DNA of 64,000 nucleotides, taken from Chryseobacterium viscerum. Lineage in GTDB: Bacteria > Bacteroidota > Bacteroidia > Flavobacteriales > Weeksellaceae. The stretch is from NCBI RefSeq assembly GCF_025949665.1, contig NZ_JAPDFT010000001.1, forward strand, positions 1,860,001 through 1,924,000, given 5' to 3'. The notes beneath the pieces are model-generated. The model ran no database searches and had not been told where the DNA came from. It worked only from the letters and a program-made list of their open reading frames with translations. Positions 1 through 8,641 of the stretch are shown piece by piece; the stretch's first letter is position 1, and each line of letters starts with the position of its first letter. Position numbers and translations under genes: made by a program.

Positions 1-629
1 AAAACCTTACGAAACCGCTGTATTTTTCTGAATTCTGAAGCTGGCTTAGCCAGATATCGCTGAGAGATCTTGTTTACATATTGTCTTGTAATTTTATTTT
101 TCACAGCAATTTCTTCGATACTCAATTCTGTTTCAAAATCATTCAATATTGCATAAGCCAGATGCAAGTCTCTCTGCCGGAATCTGGAAAGACAATAATT
201 TTCAAGGATTTCAATTTGTATTTTCCTGTCAGGCTCTTTTAAAACAGTATCCATCATATCTGTAAGGTCTGAAAGATTGATTTCCTGTTCCAGATCCTCG
301 CTTTTATCAGCATTAAAAAAATGATAAATACCTAACGGCTTAAAGTAGATTGTAACTTCATTAACTGATTCCCGATAAAAAATTTCTGTAGGAACAGAAC
401 ATCTGAATACAAAATCAACCACGATATTCTCAGATGAAGATCTGGTAATTTCTACCCACCCTTTATCCTGCGTAACAAATACATCCTGACATGCTGATAC
501 AATAAAGTAATTGTCTGGAAATGTAAGATATTTGACAGGTTCCTGATCATCATCTTTTTCTATAAAATAATATCCTTGAATGTAGTTTTTCAAAACAGAA
601 TGTACAGGCTCATAAAAAGTAACTTTCAT
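1..629 (-). CDS. AraC-family transcriptional regulator, C-terminus cut by window edge
   Basis: The reverse strand reads open from an ATG at 629 to the window edge, giving about 209 residues beginning MKVTFYEPVHSVLKNYIQGYY. The N-terminal part resembles the sensing domain of Bacteroidetes AraC regulators. The last 60 residues hold the first helix-turn-helix (ELSIEEIAVKNKITRQYVNK) and the start of the second (RYLAKPASEFRKIQRFRKV), so most of the DNA-binding domain is present and only the end is missing. AraC proteins bind DNA as one-component regulators, usually of adjacent genes. The ligand cannot be told. The family call is firm and the target is unknown. Confidence 0.85.
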   Translation of the reverse strand, partial: MKVTFYEPVHSVLKNYIQGYYFIEKDDDQEPVKYLTFPDNYFIVSACQDVFVTQDKGWVEITRSSSENIVVDFVFRCSVPTEIFYRESVNEVTIYFKPLGIYHFFNADKSEDLEQEINLSDLTDMMDTVLKEPDRKIQIEILENYCLSRFRQRDLHLAYAILNDFETELSIEEIAVKNKITRQYVNKISQRYLAKPASEFRKIQRFRKV

Positions 630-670
630 AGTAGTGATGGGTTGGAAGTAAAAATACAAATAGAAAACAA

Positions 671-695
671 AATCCTGAAACTTTGTTCAGGATTA
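671..695 (-). terminator. Probable terminator of the nucleosidase gene
   Basis: A 9-bp inverted repeat AATCCTGAA / TTCAGGATT with a 6-nt loop lies just beyond the stop codon of the nucleosidase gene on the reverse strand. It is followed by a short T-rich stretch. The stem is modest. Confidence 0.5.
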
Positions 696-701
696 TATTA
701 T

Positions 702-1283
702 TTATGAAAACAGTATTTTTTTAAAGGCTTCAGAAGCCAGATGTACCTGTACGCTCCAATCGTCTGCTGCATCACTACCTGCATCGTCGGAGATATATTT
801 CAGGCATAGAAACGGAATATTTTCCTTTTGGGCAATCAATGCTAACGGATAGGCTTCCATATCTACAATATTATAATCAGTTTCAGAATGGTTCATTTCA
901 AAACTGTCACCACTTCCGCAAATTCCTTCTTTAAGAGTATCCATTCTAAGACCATATTCCAGTACAGGCGGCACTCCGGACAGCGGGGTTTCATATAGTT
1001 TAAATCCAAGCCCTCTTACATCCATGTCACGCTGAATAAATTTTGTACAGCATACCACTTCTCCTTTATGGAATCCTTTACTTCCTGCAGAACCTAAATT
1101 CACGATCAGTTTAGGTTTTCTTGCATGAATCTCTTTGGTTAATTCGATTGCAGCATTTACTTTTCCGATGCCGGTAATTAATTTATTTTTATCATCGAAA
1201 ACGGTTCCTGCTTCGGAATCTAATGCAAAAACAAAAAGGGTATCATCAATTGAATAATGAGTTTCGTTGTTAATTTTTATCAT
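702..1283 (-). CDS. MTA/SAH nucleosidase-like purine nucleosidase
   Basis: A 193-residue member of the PNP/UDP phosphorylase superfamily, in the branch that hydrolyses 5'-methylthioadenosine and S-adenosylhomocysteine or related purine nucleosides in the cytoplasm. Visible signatures are the VNLGSAGS loop (61-68), the VDMEA substrate-binding motif (140-144) and the ISDDAG segment near the C-terminus (164-169), whose Asp is the usual general acid. It is shorter than typical MTAN proteins (about 230), mainly in the N-terminal half. It stands as a single gene with its own promoter (TATCTTTG at 1322-1329) and terminator. The family is sure and the exact substrate is not. Confidence 0.75.
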   Translation of the reverse strand: MIKINNETHYSIDDTLFVFALDSEAGTVFDDKNKLITGIGKVNAAIELTKEIHARKPKLIVNLGSAGSKGFHKGEVVCCTKFIQRDMDVRGLGFKLYETPLSGVPPVLEYGLRMDTLKEGICGSGDSFEMNHSETDYNIVDMEAYPLALIAQKENIPFLCLKYISDDAGSDAADDWSVQVHLASEAFKKILFS

Positions 1284-1321
1284 TGAGAAATCAGATTTAT
1301 ACAGCTGGTGTTGCTGTAATA

Positions 1322-1329
1322 CAAAGATA
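1322..1329 (-). promoter_or_regulatory. Bacteroidetes -7 element (TATCTTTG) for the nucleosidase gene
   Basis: On the reverse strand this reads TATCTTTG, an exact match to the Bacteroidetes TAnnTTTG consensus. It lies 39 bases upstream of the ATG at 1283, which places transcription start near 1318. Confidence 0.5.
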
Positions 1330-1347
1330 CAAGACTCTATTAAATTA

Positions 1348-1379
1348 AAAACCCCAAAATAAAACTATTTTGGGGTTTT
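1348..1379 (-). terminator. Intrinsic terminator after the DsbA-like gene
   Basis: Perfect inverted repeat of about 14 bp (AAAACCCCAAAATA / TATTTTGGGGTTTT) with a 4-nt loop and flanking A/T runs. It sits directly downstream of the gene at 1386-2087 on the reverse strand. Confidence 0.8.
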
Positions 1380-1385
1380 GATATC

Positions 1386-2087
1386 TTAAATGCTGCATCC
1401 GTCTGCATCACAGGAAGCTCCGTTTTCACCGGAAAGATCCTTAAACGGACTTACGGTTTCTTTGTAAGTCTGCTGAAGCGCATTCTCAAACGCTTCTACA
1501 GGCTGAGCGCCGGAAACGGCATATTTACCATTCAGAACAAAGAAAGGAACTCCGGAAATACCATTGTTTCTTGCCTCCTGAATATCCTGATTCACTTCAT
1601 CATCCCATTGATCTGTTGTAACTGCTTGTCTTGCTTCCTCTTTATCAATTCCTAAGCTTTCTGCAAGAGCGATCAAAACTTCTGTATCTCCTACATTTTT
1701 CCCATCAATAAAGTGAGCAATAAATAATGCTTCTTCCATTTCATTGGATTTGTTATGCTTTTTAGCCAAATGAAGCAGTTTGTGAGCACTGAAAGTATTG
1801 GTAATTAAAGCTTTTCCAAAATTAAAATCAATTCCGGCTTCTTTTCCCATTTGAGTTACCTGCCCAAGCATTTGGGTAGCCTGAGCTTCAGGAAAACCTT
1901 TTTTTTCTCTAAAATACTGAATGGTATCCTGAGTTTCTTTCGGATCTAAACTTGGATCCAGCTGAAAGCTCTTCCACTCCACTTCTACTTCATCTTTAAA
2001 AGGAAGCTTATTCAAAGCCTGCTCAAAATTATTCTTTCCGATATAGCAAAACGGACACATCACGTCCGACCAGATTTCTATTTTCAT
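1386..2087 (-). CDS. DsbA-family (FrnE-like) thiol oxidoreductase
   Basis: A 233-residue cytoplasmic protein of the FrnE branch of the DsbA thioredoxin-fold family (COG2761). The CPFC active site is at residues 11-14, directly after the first beta strand (MKIEIWSDVM). The long helical insertion follows, and the cis-proline motif GVPFF precedes the last strands. The C-terminus carries two extra cysteines (CDADGC). There is no signal peptide, so it acts in the cytoplasm, where FrnE relatives are linked to oxidative-stress protection and disulfide isomerisation. It is a single gene with its own promoter at 2118-2149. The client proteins cannot be inferred. Confidence 0.88.
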   Translation of the reverse strand: MKIEIWSDVMCPFCYIGKNNFEQALNKLPFKDEVEVEWKSFQLDPSLDPKETQDTIQYFREKKGFPEAQATQMLGQVTQMGKEAGIDFNFGKALITNTFSAHKLLHLAKKHNKSNEMEEALFIAHFIDGKNVGDTEVLIALAESLGIDKEEARQAVTTDQWDDEVNQDIQEARNNGISGVPFFVLNGKYAVSGAQPVEAFENALQQTYKETVSPFKDLSGENGASCDADGCSI

Positions 2088-2117
2088 TGTATTTAATTTT
2101 AAATCAAATTAGTAGCA

Positions 2118-2149
2118 CAAAGATAGTGTATTTTATTTAATGTAACAAA
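2118..2149 (-). promoter_or_regulatory. Promoter of the DsbA-like gene (TTTG-N20-TATCTTTG)
   Basis: On the reverse strand a TTTG -33 element (2149-2146) and a TATCTTTG -7 element (2125-2118) are separated by 20 nt, fitting the Bacteroidetes primary-sigma consensus. The ATG lies 31 nt downstream. Confidence 0.6.
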
Positions 2150-2161
2150 AATCATTACAGT

Positions 2162-3328
2162 TTAATTCTGACAGGTGGAAAGTACCTGACTACGCTTTTC
2201 CAATATACCTTTTAAAATCATCATCAGAAATGCAAGAAGCCCGAAAAACAAACCTATCCATGGAATATACTCTACTCCTTTTGTAACGATTATCCATCCT
2301 CCGATTGTAGTTCCTACTGTTACTCCCAGGTTTCCGAATGATGTGGCAAGACTATTGGCAAATTCCAGTGATTCCGGAGCTGAAGAGATCATATAGGTAG
2401 ATGCATTCAAAAAGCTGGGTGAATACAGAAATCCCCAGATTCCGATAACGGCAATCGTTGCCCATAAATTTCCATCAGAAAAATAGAGAAGAATGGGCAC
2501 TAAGATAGTTCCGGAAAGGAAAATAGCGGTTGTAGCTGCTACATTTTTATTAAGCATTTTTCCGGCAACTCCATTGGCTATCACTCCAATAATTCCAAAT
2601 AACAAAAGCATGTAACTCACCATTGAAGTATCCATTCCTTTGGCTTTATTCAGATAATCTGCAAAATAACTATAGGTAGAAAACCATGCGGTAATCATAA
2701 AAAAGTTAGTCAGCGTACTCAGAATAAATGGGGGCTGTTTCAGGATTCTGACCTGATTTCCATAAGATTTTTTCTCTTTTACAGGCATCGGAGGAAGAAG
2801 GAAATAAATGACTGCTAAAGCAATCAGACTTACTACAGTCTGTATCATAAATGAATACTCCCAGGACCAAAGACCTGCAATCCATGTGGCAAAAGGAACC
2901 GTTGTGACCATTGCAATGGCAACTCCATTAAATACAATTCCCATCAGTTCATTTTTTTTCCGGTCATCCGCTTGGGAGACTGCTACAGATAATGCTGACG
3001 CAATATACACGGGCTGAAGAAATGCCGGTAAAATCCTAACCAGCATCAACAGCCAGAAAGGAGGCGAAAAAGAAGATACAAATCCTGTAATCAGAAACAT
3101 GAAAATGGCTGTGAGCATTATTTTTTTACGGTCAAAACCTGATGTAAGTAAGGTCATAAAAGGTCCTGTAAGAGCGATAATTAATGCAAAAGCGCTCAAC
3201 AGATACCCTGCTTTGTCTATACTGATTTTATAATGCTCTGCAACTTGCGGGAGAATTCCGATGACACCAAACTCTGTTGTAATAACCGCTATAAATCCCA
3301 GACATCCAATGTATGCATATTTTTTCAT
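2162..3328 (-). CDS. MFS transporter (DHA1/AraJ-like drug:H+ antiporter type)
   Basis: A 388-residue protein with about 12 hydrophobic segments and the MFS loop after TM2 (SGFDRKKIM). This is the layout of DHA1-type efflux pumps of the AraJ/YdhP kind, which export small molecules against the proton gradient across the inner membrane. It starts 8 nt after the stop of the alpha/beta hydrolase gene, so both probably share one transcript read away from the divergent HxlR regulator. An esterase, a pump and an HxlR repressor together suggest an inducible response to a small organic compound. The substrate is unknown. Confidence 0.8.
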   Translation of the reverse strand: MKKYAYIGCLGFIAVITTEFGVIGILPQVAEHYKISIDKAGYLLSAFALIIALTGPFMTLLTSGFDRKKIMLTAIFMFLITGFVSSFSPPFWLLMLVRILPAFLQPVYIASALSVAVSQADDRKKNELMGIVFNGVAIAMVTTVPFATWIAGLWSWEYSFMIQTVVSLIALAVIYFLLPPMPVKEKKSYGNQVRILKQPPFILSTLTNFFMITAWFSTYSYFADYLNKAKGMDTSMVSYMLLLFGIIGVIANGVAGKMLNKNVAATTAIFLSGTILVPILLYFSDGNLWATIAVIGIWGFLYSPSFLNASTYMISSAPESLEFANSLATSFGNLGVTVGTTIGGWIIVTKGVEYIPWIGLFFGLLAFLMMILKGILEKRSQVLSTCQN

Positions 3329-3336
3329 GATACTTT

Positions 3337-4266
3337 TTATTCGTCAGATTTCAAATTTTGATGGGCAAAAACAGCCATTTCATCTACGGCTGACTGTACT
3401 TCTTCCAACAACTCTCCCATATGCATAAAACCGTGAACCATATCTTTGTAAAGACTTGTTGTAAGCTCAACTCCTGCATTTTTCATATTAGCAGAAAGCT
3501 GTTTCCCATCATCCAGTAAAGGATCATGTTCAGCCAGAATGATTAAAGTAGGTGGTGTTTCTTTAAAATCTTTAATCAAGACAGGAATTGCCAGAGGATT
3601 ATCTTTCTCTTCTTCCGGAAGATAACCTGCCCAGGCTTCTACACCTCCCTGCTTATTGAGAACCGGACCGTTTTCATACGTTTCCCAGGTCTTTGAATTC
3701 AATTGATTGTCTACTGCAGGATAAATCAATGCCTGAAACTTCAGATGCTTTCCTAGCTGAGTAGAAACTGCCGTTGACAAAGCTGCTCCGGCACTATCAC
3801 CTATGATTCCAACCTTATCAGGATCGATTCCTAAAGATTCTGCATTTTCAAATACCCATTTTACACCATCAATACAATCATTTAAACCAGCAGGAAAAGG
3901 ATGTTCGGGAGCAAGACGGTAATCTATAAAAATAACGACTGATCCGGTTTTATTGGCCAGTTTACGGACTACAGCATCATGAGTCTCATACCCACCGGCA
4001 ATAAACCATCCTCCATGAATATAAATAATAGCTGGTGATTGTTGAACATCTTTTCCTTTAGGACGGTAAATCCTGATAGGAATCTGATGATTTTCCTGTG
4101 GAATATGCAGCTCTTCAATCATGTTTACTGATTCTTTCTTCCCACTAAGTTGAAGAGACATGGTTTCAAGAAATTTTCTTGCTCCGTCTAAAGAATTCTG
4201 AGGATTGAAGGGCTGTATGGTTTCTAAATGATTTAAAATCTGTGTTATCTTAGGCGTTAATTGCAT
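3337..4266 (-). CDS. Alpha/beta hydrolase, hormone-sensitive-lipase family esterase
   Basis: A 309-residue cytoplasmic serine hydrolase of the HSL (bacterial type IV) esterase family. The oxyanion-hole motif HGG is at 84-86 and the nucleophile elbow GDSAG at 156-160 (Ser158). The acid is in the AEHDPL segment and the catalytic His in HGFMHM near the C-terminus, so the triad is complete. No signal peptide is present. It is first in an operon with the MFS pump (8-nt gap) and is transcribed divergently from the HxlR regulator at 4426. Such enzymes cleave short acyl esters. The physiological substrate cannot be told. Confidence 0.88.
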   Translation of the reverse strand: MQLTPKITQILNHLETIQPFNPQNSLDGARKFLETMSLQLSGKKESVNMIEELHIPQENHQIPIRIYRPKGKDVQQSPAIIYIHGGWFIAGGYETHDAVVRKLANKTGSVVIFIDYRLAPEHPFPAGLNDCIDGVKWVFENAESLGIDPDKVGIIGDSAGAALSTAVSTQLGKHLKFQALIYPAVDNQLNSKTWETYENGPVLNKQGGVEAWAGYLPEEEKDNPLAIPVLIKDFKETPPTLIILAEHDPLLDDGKQLSANMKNAGVELTTSLYKDMVHGFMHMGELLEEVQSAVDEMAVFAHQNLKSDE

Positions 4267-4343
4267 TGTATTTTGAATTAAGTTGTTATTGTTTCTGTTG
4301 AGAACTTGAGCGCTATTGTTCTTCTATTGCAGTGTATTTTCTG

Positions 4344-4381
4344 TTTTGTTGAACAAAATTAAATCTCAAACCTTACATTTG
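4344..4381. promoter_or_regulatory. Overlapping divergent promoters between esterase and HxlR genes
   Basis: On the + strand TACATTTG (4374-4381), with an upstream TTTTG (4344-4348), fits the hxlR promoter. On the reverse strand TAATTTTG (4361-4354) fits the esterase promoter. The reverse -7 element lies inside the spacer of the forward promoter, so one bound polymerase should exclude the other. Two 10-bp palindromes follow, CTGTATACAG (4384-4393) and ACAAATTTGT (4411-4420), either of which could be the HxlR operator. Confidence 0.5.
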
Positions 4382-4425
4382 CACTGTATACAGCTAAATG
4401 TATGGTACTAACAAATTTGTAAGTT

Positions 4426-4809
4426 ATGGGCAAAATCAAAGAAAATTCAACGAATAATATCAACAGACAATATATACAGGGATGTGATCTGAGTTATGCA
4501 GTATGTAAAATTGGAGGGCGTTGGAAACTGATTATTTTAAACAAATTAAAGGACGGAAAACTACGCTTCAGTGAAATAAGAAACTCTATTTGTGGAATAA
4601 CAGAAAGAATGCTTACCCTGCAGCTGAGAGAACTGGAAAAAGAAAGCTTGGTAAAAAGGACCGTTCATGCAGAAGTTCCGCCAAGAGTAGATTATGAGCT
4701 TACAGATATTGCCAGAGAGCTGATTCCTATTTGGAAGCAGCTTGATGAATGGGGAGGAAAACACAGGGAAATGATGCAGGTACAGGAAAATGCAGAAGAA
4801 TTATTATAA
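4426..4809 (+). CDS. HxlR-family winged-helix transcriptional regulator
   Basis: A 127-residue HxlR-type (DUF24) regulator. The typical start of the domain, with a Cys (C20 in GCDLSYAVCKIGGRW), is followed by the winged helix (RFSEIRNSICGITERMLTLQ) and a C-terminal helix. HxlR proteins bind palindromes as dimers and often sense electrophiles or oxidants through that cysteine. It is divergent from the esterase-MFS operon and is presumably its local regulator. The compound sensed is not visible from sequence. Confidence 0.9.
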   Translation: MGKIKENSTNNINRQYIQGCDLSYAVCKIGGRWKLIILNKLKDGKLRFSEIRNSICGITERMLTLQLRELEKESLVKRTVHAEVPPRVDYELTDIARELIPIWKQLDEWGGKHREMMQVQENAEELL

Positions 4810-4813
4810 AAAA

Positions 4814-4852
4814 GTTTCGGGGGATTTTATCGCAGATAAAATCCCCCGAAAC
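4814..4852 (-). terminator. Long perfect hairpin terminator of the MFS gene
   Basis: Two perfect 18-nt arms (GTTTCGGGGGATTTTATC and its complement) with a 3-nt loop GCA. On the reverse strand the hairpin is followed by TTTTTT, so it terminates the MFS gene at 4890-6074. It begins only 5 nt after the hxlR stop codon and may stop that convergent transcript too. Confidence 0.85.
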
Positions 4853-4889
4853 TCCAAACAAGGTAAGCATAAAACAAATATGCCCCCTT

Positions 4890-6074
4890 CTATGATTTAT
4901 TCACTTTTTTACAAAACAGAACATGGGCAATCAAAGCCAATACGCCAAATACCGTTCCTACAAAACATACTCCACTCCACTGAGCCTTTTGCCAAGCAAC
5001 AGATGCCAGCCATGTTCCCAATGATCCTCCGATAAAATAAGACACCATATACACGGTATTCAGCCTGTTTACAGCATTTGATTTAATAAGGAAATAATTG
5101 GTCTGGTTCATTATGTGACTTGACTGTACTCCCAAATCCACAAGAATTACTCCTACAATAAGTCCCCAATATGTTTCTCCGGCAAAATAAGTAAAGCCCC
5201 AGCTTCCTATAACAATCAATAAAGAATATAAGATAATCCGGTTGATATCCAGATACTTTTGAAGTTTCCCCACCTTAGCTGCCGCTAAAGCACCTACAGC
5301 ACCTGCTAATCCGAAACTTCCCACTACAGACGATCCGGCATTAAAAGGCGGCTTTTCCATATGAAAAACCAACGTGGTAAACAAAGCACACATAGACCCA
5401 AATGCCATAGCTCCACGGAATGATGCCAGCTGAAGAATTGGTTGTGTTTTTGCAAGGTGGGCAACAGAACGCATCAATTCTTTGTAAGTTCCTTTAAAAT
5501 TAGGAGACAGTTCCGGAAGCATTTTATAGACAGCCAGCCAAACCAGAATCATCAGTCCTGCTGCAATACCAAACATTGCTCTCCAGCCCCACACTTCACC
5601 TACTATTCCTCCTATAAAACGGGAAAGAAGAATTCCCAGTAGCAGCCCGGACATTACCAATCCGATATTGGAGGATTTTTCTTTATCTGATGAAAGTTCC
5701 GCTGCAATAGGAACAAACAATTGCGGAATAACCGATGTAGCTCCGATGAGCAAACTGGCAGCATACAACATCCACAGCTCGGTGGCAAAAGTCATCCATA
5801 AAAGGGATCCAAAAACGAGAAACAGATCTATTAAGATTAATTTCTTGCGAAAAAATTTATCACCCAGCGGAACAATCAGCAGCAGGCCCAATGCATAACC
5901 AATCTGTGTAAGTACTGAAATTTTACTTGCTGCGCTTTCAGAAACCTGCAGTTCTTCTGAAATAAGTGCCAGTAAAGGCTGATTATAATAATTGTTGGCG
6001 ACTACCAGCCCTGAAATAATGGCCATAAGCCAGATAACAGTCCGGGAAATACCTTGGGAAGAACTCTCCTGCAT
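4890..6074 (-). CDS. MFS transporter (YnfM-like)
   Basis: A 394-residue inner-membrane transporter with about 12 TM segments. The first TM is followed by NNYYNQPLL, a signature of the YnfM/YgaY-like DHA1 subgroup, and the TM2-3 loop reads PLGDKFFRKKLI. Members are proton-driven exporters of small molecules. It is convergent with hxlR and separated from it only by the long terminator hairpin, so it belongs to a separate transcription unit. Substrate unknown. Confidence 0.82.
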   Translation of the reverse strand: MQESSSQGISRTVIWLMAIISGLVVANNYYNQPLLALISEELQVSESAASKISVLTQIGYALGLLLIVPLGDKFFRKKLILIDLFLVFGSLLWMTFATELWMLYAASLLIGATSVIPQLFVPIAAELSSDKEKSSNIGLVMSGLLLGILLSRFIGGIVGEVWGWRAMFGIAAGLMILVWLAVYKMLPELSPNFKGTYKELMRSVAHLAKTQPILQLASFRGAMAFGSMCALFTTLVFHMEKPPFNAGSSVVGSFGLAGAVGALAAAKVGKLQKYLDINRIILYSLLIVIGSWGFTYFAGETYWGLIVGVILVDLGVQSSHIMNQTNYFLIKSNAVNRLNTVYMVSYFIGGSLGTWLASVAWQKAQWSGVCFVGTVFGVLALIAHVLFCKKVNKS

Positions 6075-6329
6075 TACGTATAAAGTTTTTATTTGAATTG
6101 AAAGCTGTCTGAAAACAGATAACGATGTATACTGTCAGATTTTAAGAGATCAAAGATAATCATTAAAAAAAGAAATTATTCGTTCCATGCTTTTACATTT
6201 CTGTGAATAATATAGGATTCTCCGGTAAGTAGAATGATTTCAACACTCTGTCTGTATGATTGTTTTTATTGATGATATATATTGATGGAAAACCTTTTGA
6301 ATGTTAGAAATATTAAGGAAATTTGCAGC

Positions 6330-7061
6330 ATGAAAATCATTCCACTCAAAGAAGGTAATTTTTCGGCAAGCAAAACCAAAGACTTCACTCTTTTAACAGA
6401 AGAAAATTTTGATAAGATCGGAGGAATTAAAATGTCTGTTCAGCCGTTTCTTATTATTACTGAAAATGATTATATCCTTTTGGATGCTGGAATTGGCTGG
6501 AAAAATGAGTCCGGAAAAACGGTGGTTTCAGAAATTCTTGAAAAGGAAAATATCCGTCCTGAGCAAATCACAAAGTTACTGCTGTCCCATCTTCATAAAG
6601 ATCATATTGAAGGGGCTGTAAAGCTTACCGAAAATGGTTTTGAAGCTGCTTTTCCTAATGCTCAGATCTATATACAGAAACGTGAACTTGATTTTGCAAT
6701 GGAAAAGAAAGGGAATCCTTCTTTTGACTTTGATATATTGGAAAAATTGATTCAGCTCCCCAATATTACCTGGATGAATGAAGATAAAGGGCAGATCACA
6801 GATGAAATTTCCTATGAAGTGGCAGGAGGACACACTCCTTTTATGCAGGTTTTCTGGATCAGAGAAAATGAAGAAACGGCTTTCTATGGAGCTGATGACC
6901 TTCCGCAGGCTTCTTATTTAAAATACCATGTAGCCTATAAAAGTGACTTTGACGGCAGAAAAGCAATGGAATTAAGACTTCAGTGGGAAAAAGATGCAAG
7001 AGAAAACAATTGGAAAATCCTTTTGTATCATGATCTGGATAAAGCCGTAGTAGAAATATAA
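6330..7061 (+). CDS. Metallo-beta-lactamase-fold hydrolase
   Basis: A 243-residue MBL-fold enzyme when started at the internal ATG at 6330 (MKIIPLKEGNF). An in-frame ATG at 6282 would add 16 unlikely residues. The metal motif SHLHKDH is at 86-92, with further ligands in GGH (about 166), ADD and the late HD. This is the lactonase/hydrolase-like branch of the superfamily, a cytoplasmic metalloenzyme with no signal peptide. It is a single gene divergent from the MFS gene. The substrate is unknown; an N-acyl-homoserine lactonase role cannot be claimed. Confidence 0.82.
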   Translation: MKIIPLKEGNFSASKTKDFTLLTEENFDKIGGIKMSVQPFLIITENDYILLDAGIGWKNESGKTVVSEILEKENIRPEQITKLLLSHLHKDHIEGAVKLTENGFEAAFPNAQIYIQKRELDFAMEKKGNPSFDFDILEKLIQLPNITWMNEDKGQITDEISYEVAGGHTPFMQVFWIRENEETAFYGADDLPQASYLKYHVAYKSDFDGRKAMELRLQWEKDARENNWKILLYHDLDKAVVEI

Positions 7062-7077
7062 ATGTCGAAAAAATGGT

Positions 7078-7419
7078 TTAAATTTCATTAAACCATTTAT
7101 AGATGTCAAATTCAGAAGGAATATTCAGTTTTTTTCTGATCCTGTTTTTTCTGTTTTGTATTGCTTTTGGGGTAACAAAAATACACGTAGCAATTTCTTT
7201 AGTCGTCATATTGAGCTTAAGATAAATACAAAAGATCAGTTCAGAATTTTTAAGGGAAGGCTGTATATCGGATAACTTTTTAAAAAAATCAGGATAAACC
7301 AGTCTGAATTTGTTCAAGAGACGAGGGGAATTTGCTTTCGCCAACGCCATTATCTCGTCCTGTACAAGAATCTTTTGTTTTAAATCCTCTAAGTTAGTTT
7401 CAGGTTTTCTATTTTTCAT
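7078..7419 (-). CDS. Short LuxR-type helix-turn-helix protein
   Basis: A 113-residue protein whose C-terminal half is a LuxR/GerE-like helix-turn-helix (MTTKEIATCIFVTPKAIQNR, then a KKLNIP stretch). This sequence style usually ends much larger Bacteroidetes TPR-TM regulators. The N-terminal part is a short charged helical segment (about 1-45). No sensor, TPR or TM portion is encoded upstream, where 500 bp hold no ORF. It is either a self-contained small regulator or the surviving 3' end of a bigger gene. It is convergent with the MBL gene, 16 nt away. The ATG at 7419 gives a clean start, so a functional small protein is possible. Confidence 0.65.
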   Translation of the reverse strand: MKNRKPETNLEDLKQKILVQDEIMALAKANSPRLLNKFRLVYPDFFKKLSDIQPSLKNSELIFCIYLKLNMTTKEIATCIFVTPKAIQNRKNRIRKKLNIPSEFDIYKWFNEI

Positions 7420-7921
7420 ATTACTTTTTCATCTCTACTTATTTCAGATGCAATAACTTTTGAGCATCAGTATAAAGCTTTTTTATCTCATCAATCTGTT
7501 TCCTGATAATGTAATATCATGAACAAAATGATTTCTATATATTCAAAAATTAATTGTTTTTTTAATGTAATCCAATGATAAACAATATTTAATTGTATTC
7601 AGCAAATGATTAAGTAAAAAAACATCACCTATAAATTTCGGTTTATTTTTATACTGGCAAAGAAAGAAAAAATGATTAAAATTTTATTAAAACCGTGTAC
7701 CACATAGATACCACGTTACATCTTGAACTAAAATATCATAACTGCTTTTATCAGCCCGTTTCCTCATTATCTGCTTTGCCATTTCATAATTGTAAATGTA
7801 ATAGATTCCTATGTTTACTTTTTATGATCTCGATCAATGTTTTCAGCGTATTCATACCGAAATGAAAAAGAAGTATCAATACTAAAAATCCGGATTTCAA
7901 ATACATTATATAGTGTATCTA
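7420..7921. other. 502-bp stretch without a gene
   Basis: AT-rich DNA between the short HTH gene and the acetyltransferase gene, with no ORF and no strong hairpin on either strand. The only motif seen is TTGATCGAGATCAT on the reverse strand (7837-7824), one base off an FNR-type TTGAT-N4-ATCAA box. The length fits the idea that an upstream part of the HTH gene has been lost, but no remnant could be read. Confidence 0.5.
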
Positions 7922-8548
7922 TTATTGATCCAGTTCTTTCTGAAACTCTTCAAGATATTTAGCAATGTGAATTCCGTCTGCCAATCCATGATGTGCTTCA
8001 ATGGAAACCGGAAGATATTTTTTGCCCTCTTTGATATTGAACCTTCCAAAAGCGATTTTAGGAACTGATTCTGTTGTATTAAAATCTGTAGGATGCAATA
8101 TTGCAGTGAACGAATTCCATGGAATAGTCGTGTGTCTGATGTGGTCTTTTCCCAGTCTTTCATTGCTTAATCTCAAACCAGAAGTCTCATGTACCCCTTT
8201 TATCTCTTCCTGCAAAGAAGCATTGAATGTTTCGAAATCTTCTGAGAAAGGAGTGAATGAAAAACCGAAAGTTCCATCTGGTCTTCCAATGGTGCTGCCG
8301 GCATGAACTGTATCAAACTGTATCACCTGCCCATCAATAATTCTGAGTTTTAATTCATCTACTTTATTGACAGCCACCATAGATTTGTGATAATAATAAG
8401 CAAAAAATGAATACCCTTTTTCTTTCGCTGTGTCATATGCTTTTGTACAGTCTACTTCCGTTGTAAATCCAAAATAAGGGCTTGCCATATTAGAAAAAAA
8501 TTCAAAATGTTCTTTTCTGTTCCAGTTGTCTATATCTACAATCTTCAT
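7922..8548 (-). CDS. Chloramphenicol acetyltransferase (CatA-type) homologue
   Basis: A 208-residue protein co-linear with classical type-A chloramphenicol acetyltransferases (about 213-220 aa), which transfer acetyl from acetyl-CoA to the drug in the cytoplasm. The active site HHGLADG (186-192) matches HHxxxDG with catalytic His187 and structural Asp191, and the N-terminal YFGFTTEVDCT segment matches the family. It is a single gene with no mobile element nearby and with base use like its neighbours, so it looks chromosomal rather than recently acquired. Actual resistance cannot be deduced; relatives with the same fold act on other acceptors. Confidence 0.85.
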   Translation of the reverse strand: MKIVDIDNWNRKEHFEFFSNMASPYFGFTTEVDCTKAYDTAKEKGYSFFAYYYHKSMVAVNKVDELKLRIIDGQVIQFDTVHAGSTIGRPDGTFGFSFTPFSEDFETFNASLQEEIKGVHETSGLRLSNERLGKDHIRHTTIPWNSFTAILHPTDFNTTESVPKIAFGRFNIKEGKKYLPVSIEAHHGLADGIHIAKYLEEFQKELDQ

Positions 8549-8641
8549 TGATTCTTATTTGCTGCAAATTTCTGAAAGTTTCTCCGGTTTTAAAAGCTTA
8601 TGGATAAAAATATAATTAAAACTTAATTTCGTAAAGTGATT

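Noticed and set aside
6282..6329. Upstream ATG of the MBL-fold gene
   Set aside because: The 16 extra residues are unlike the family start; MKIIPLKEGNF at 6330 fits better.
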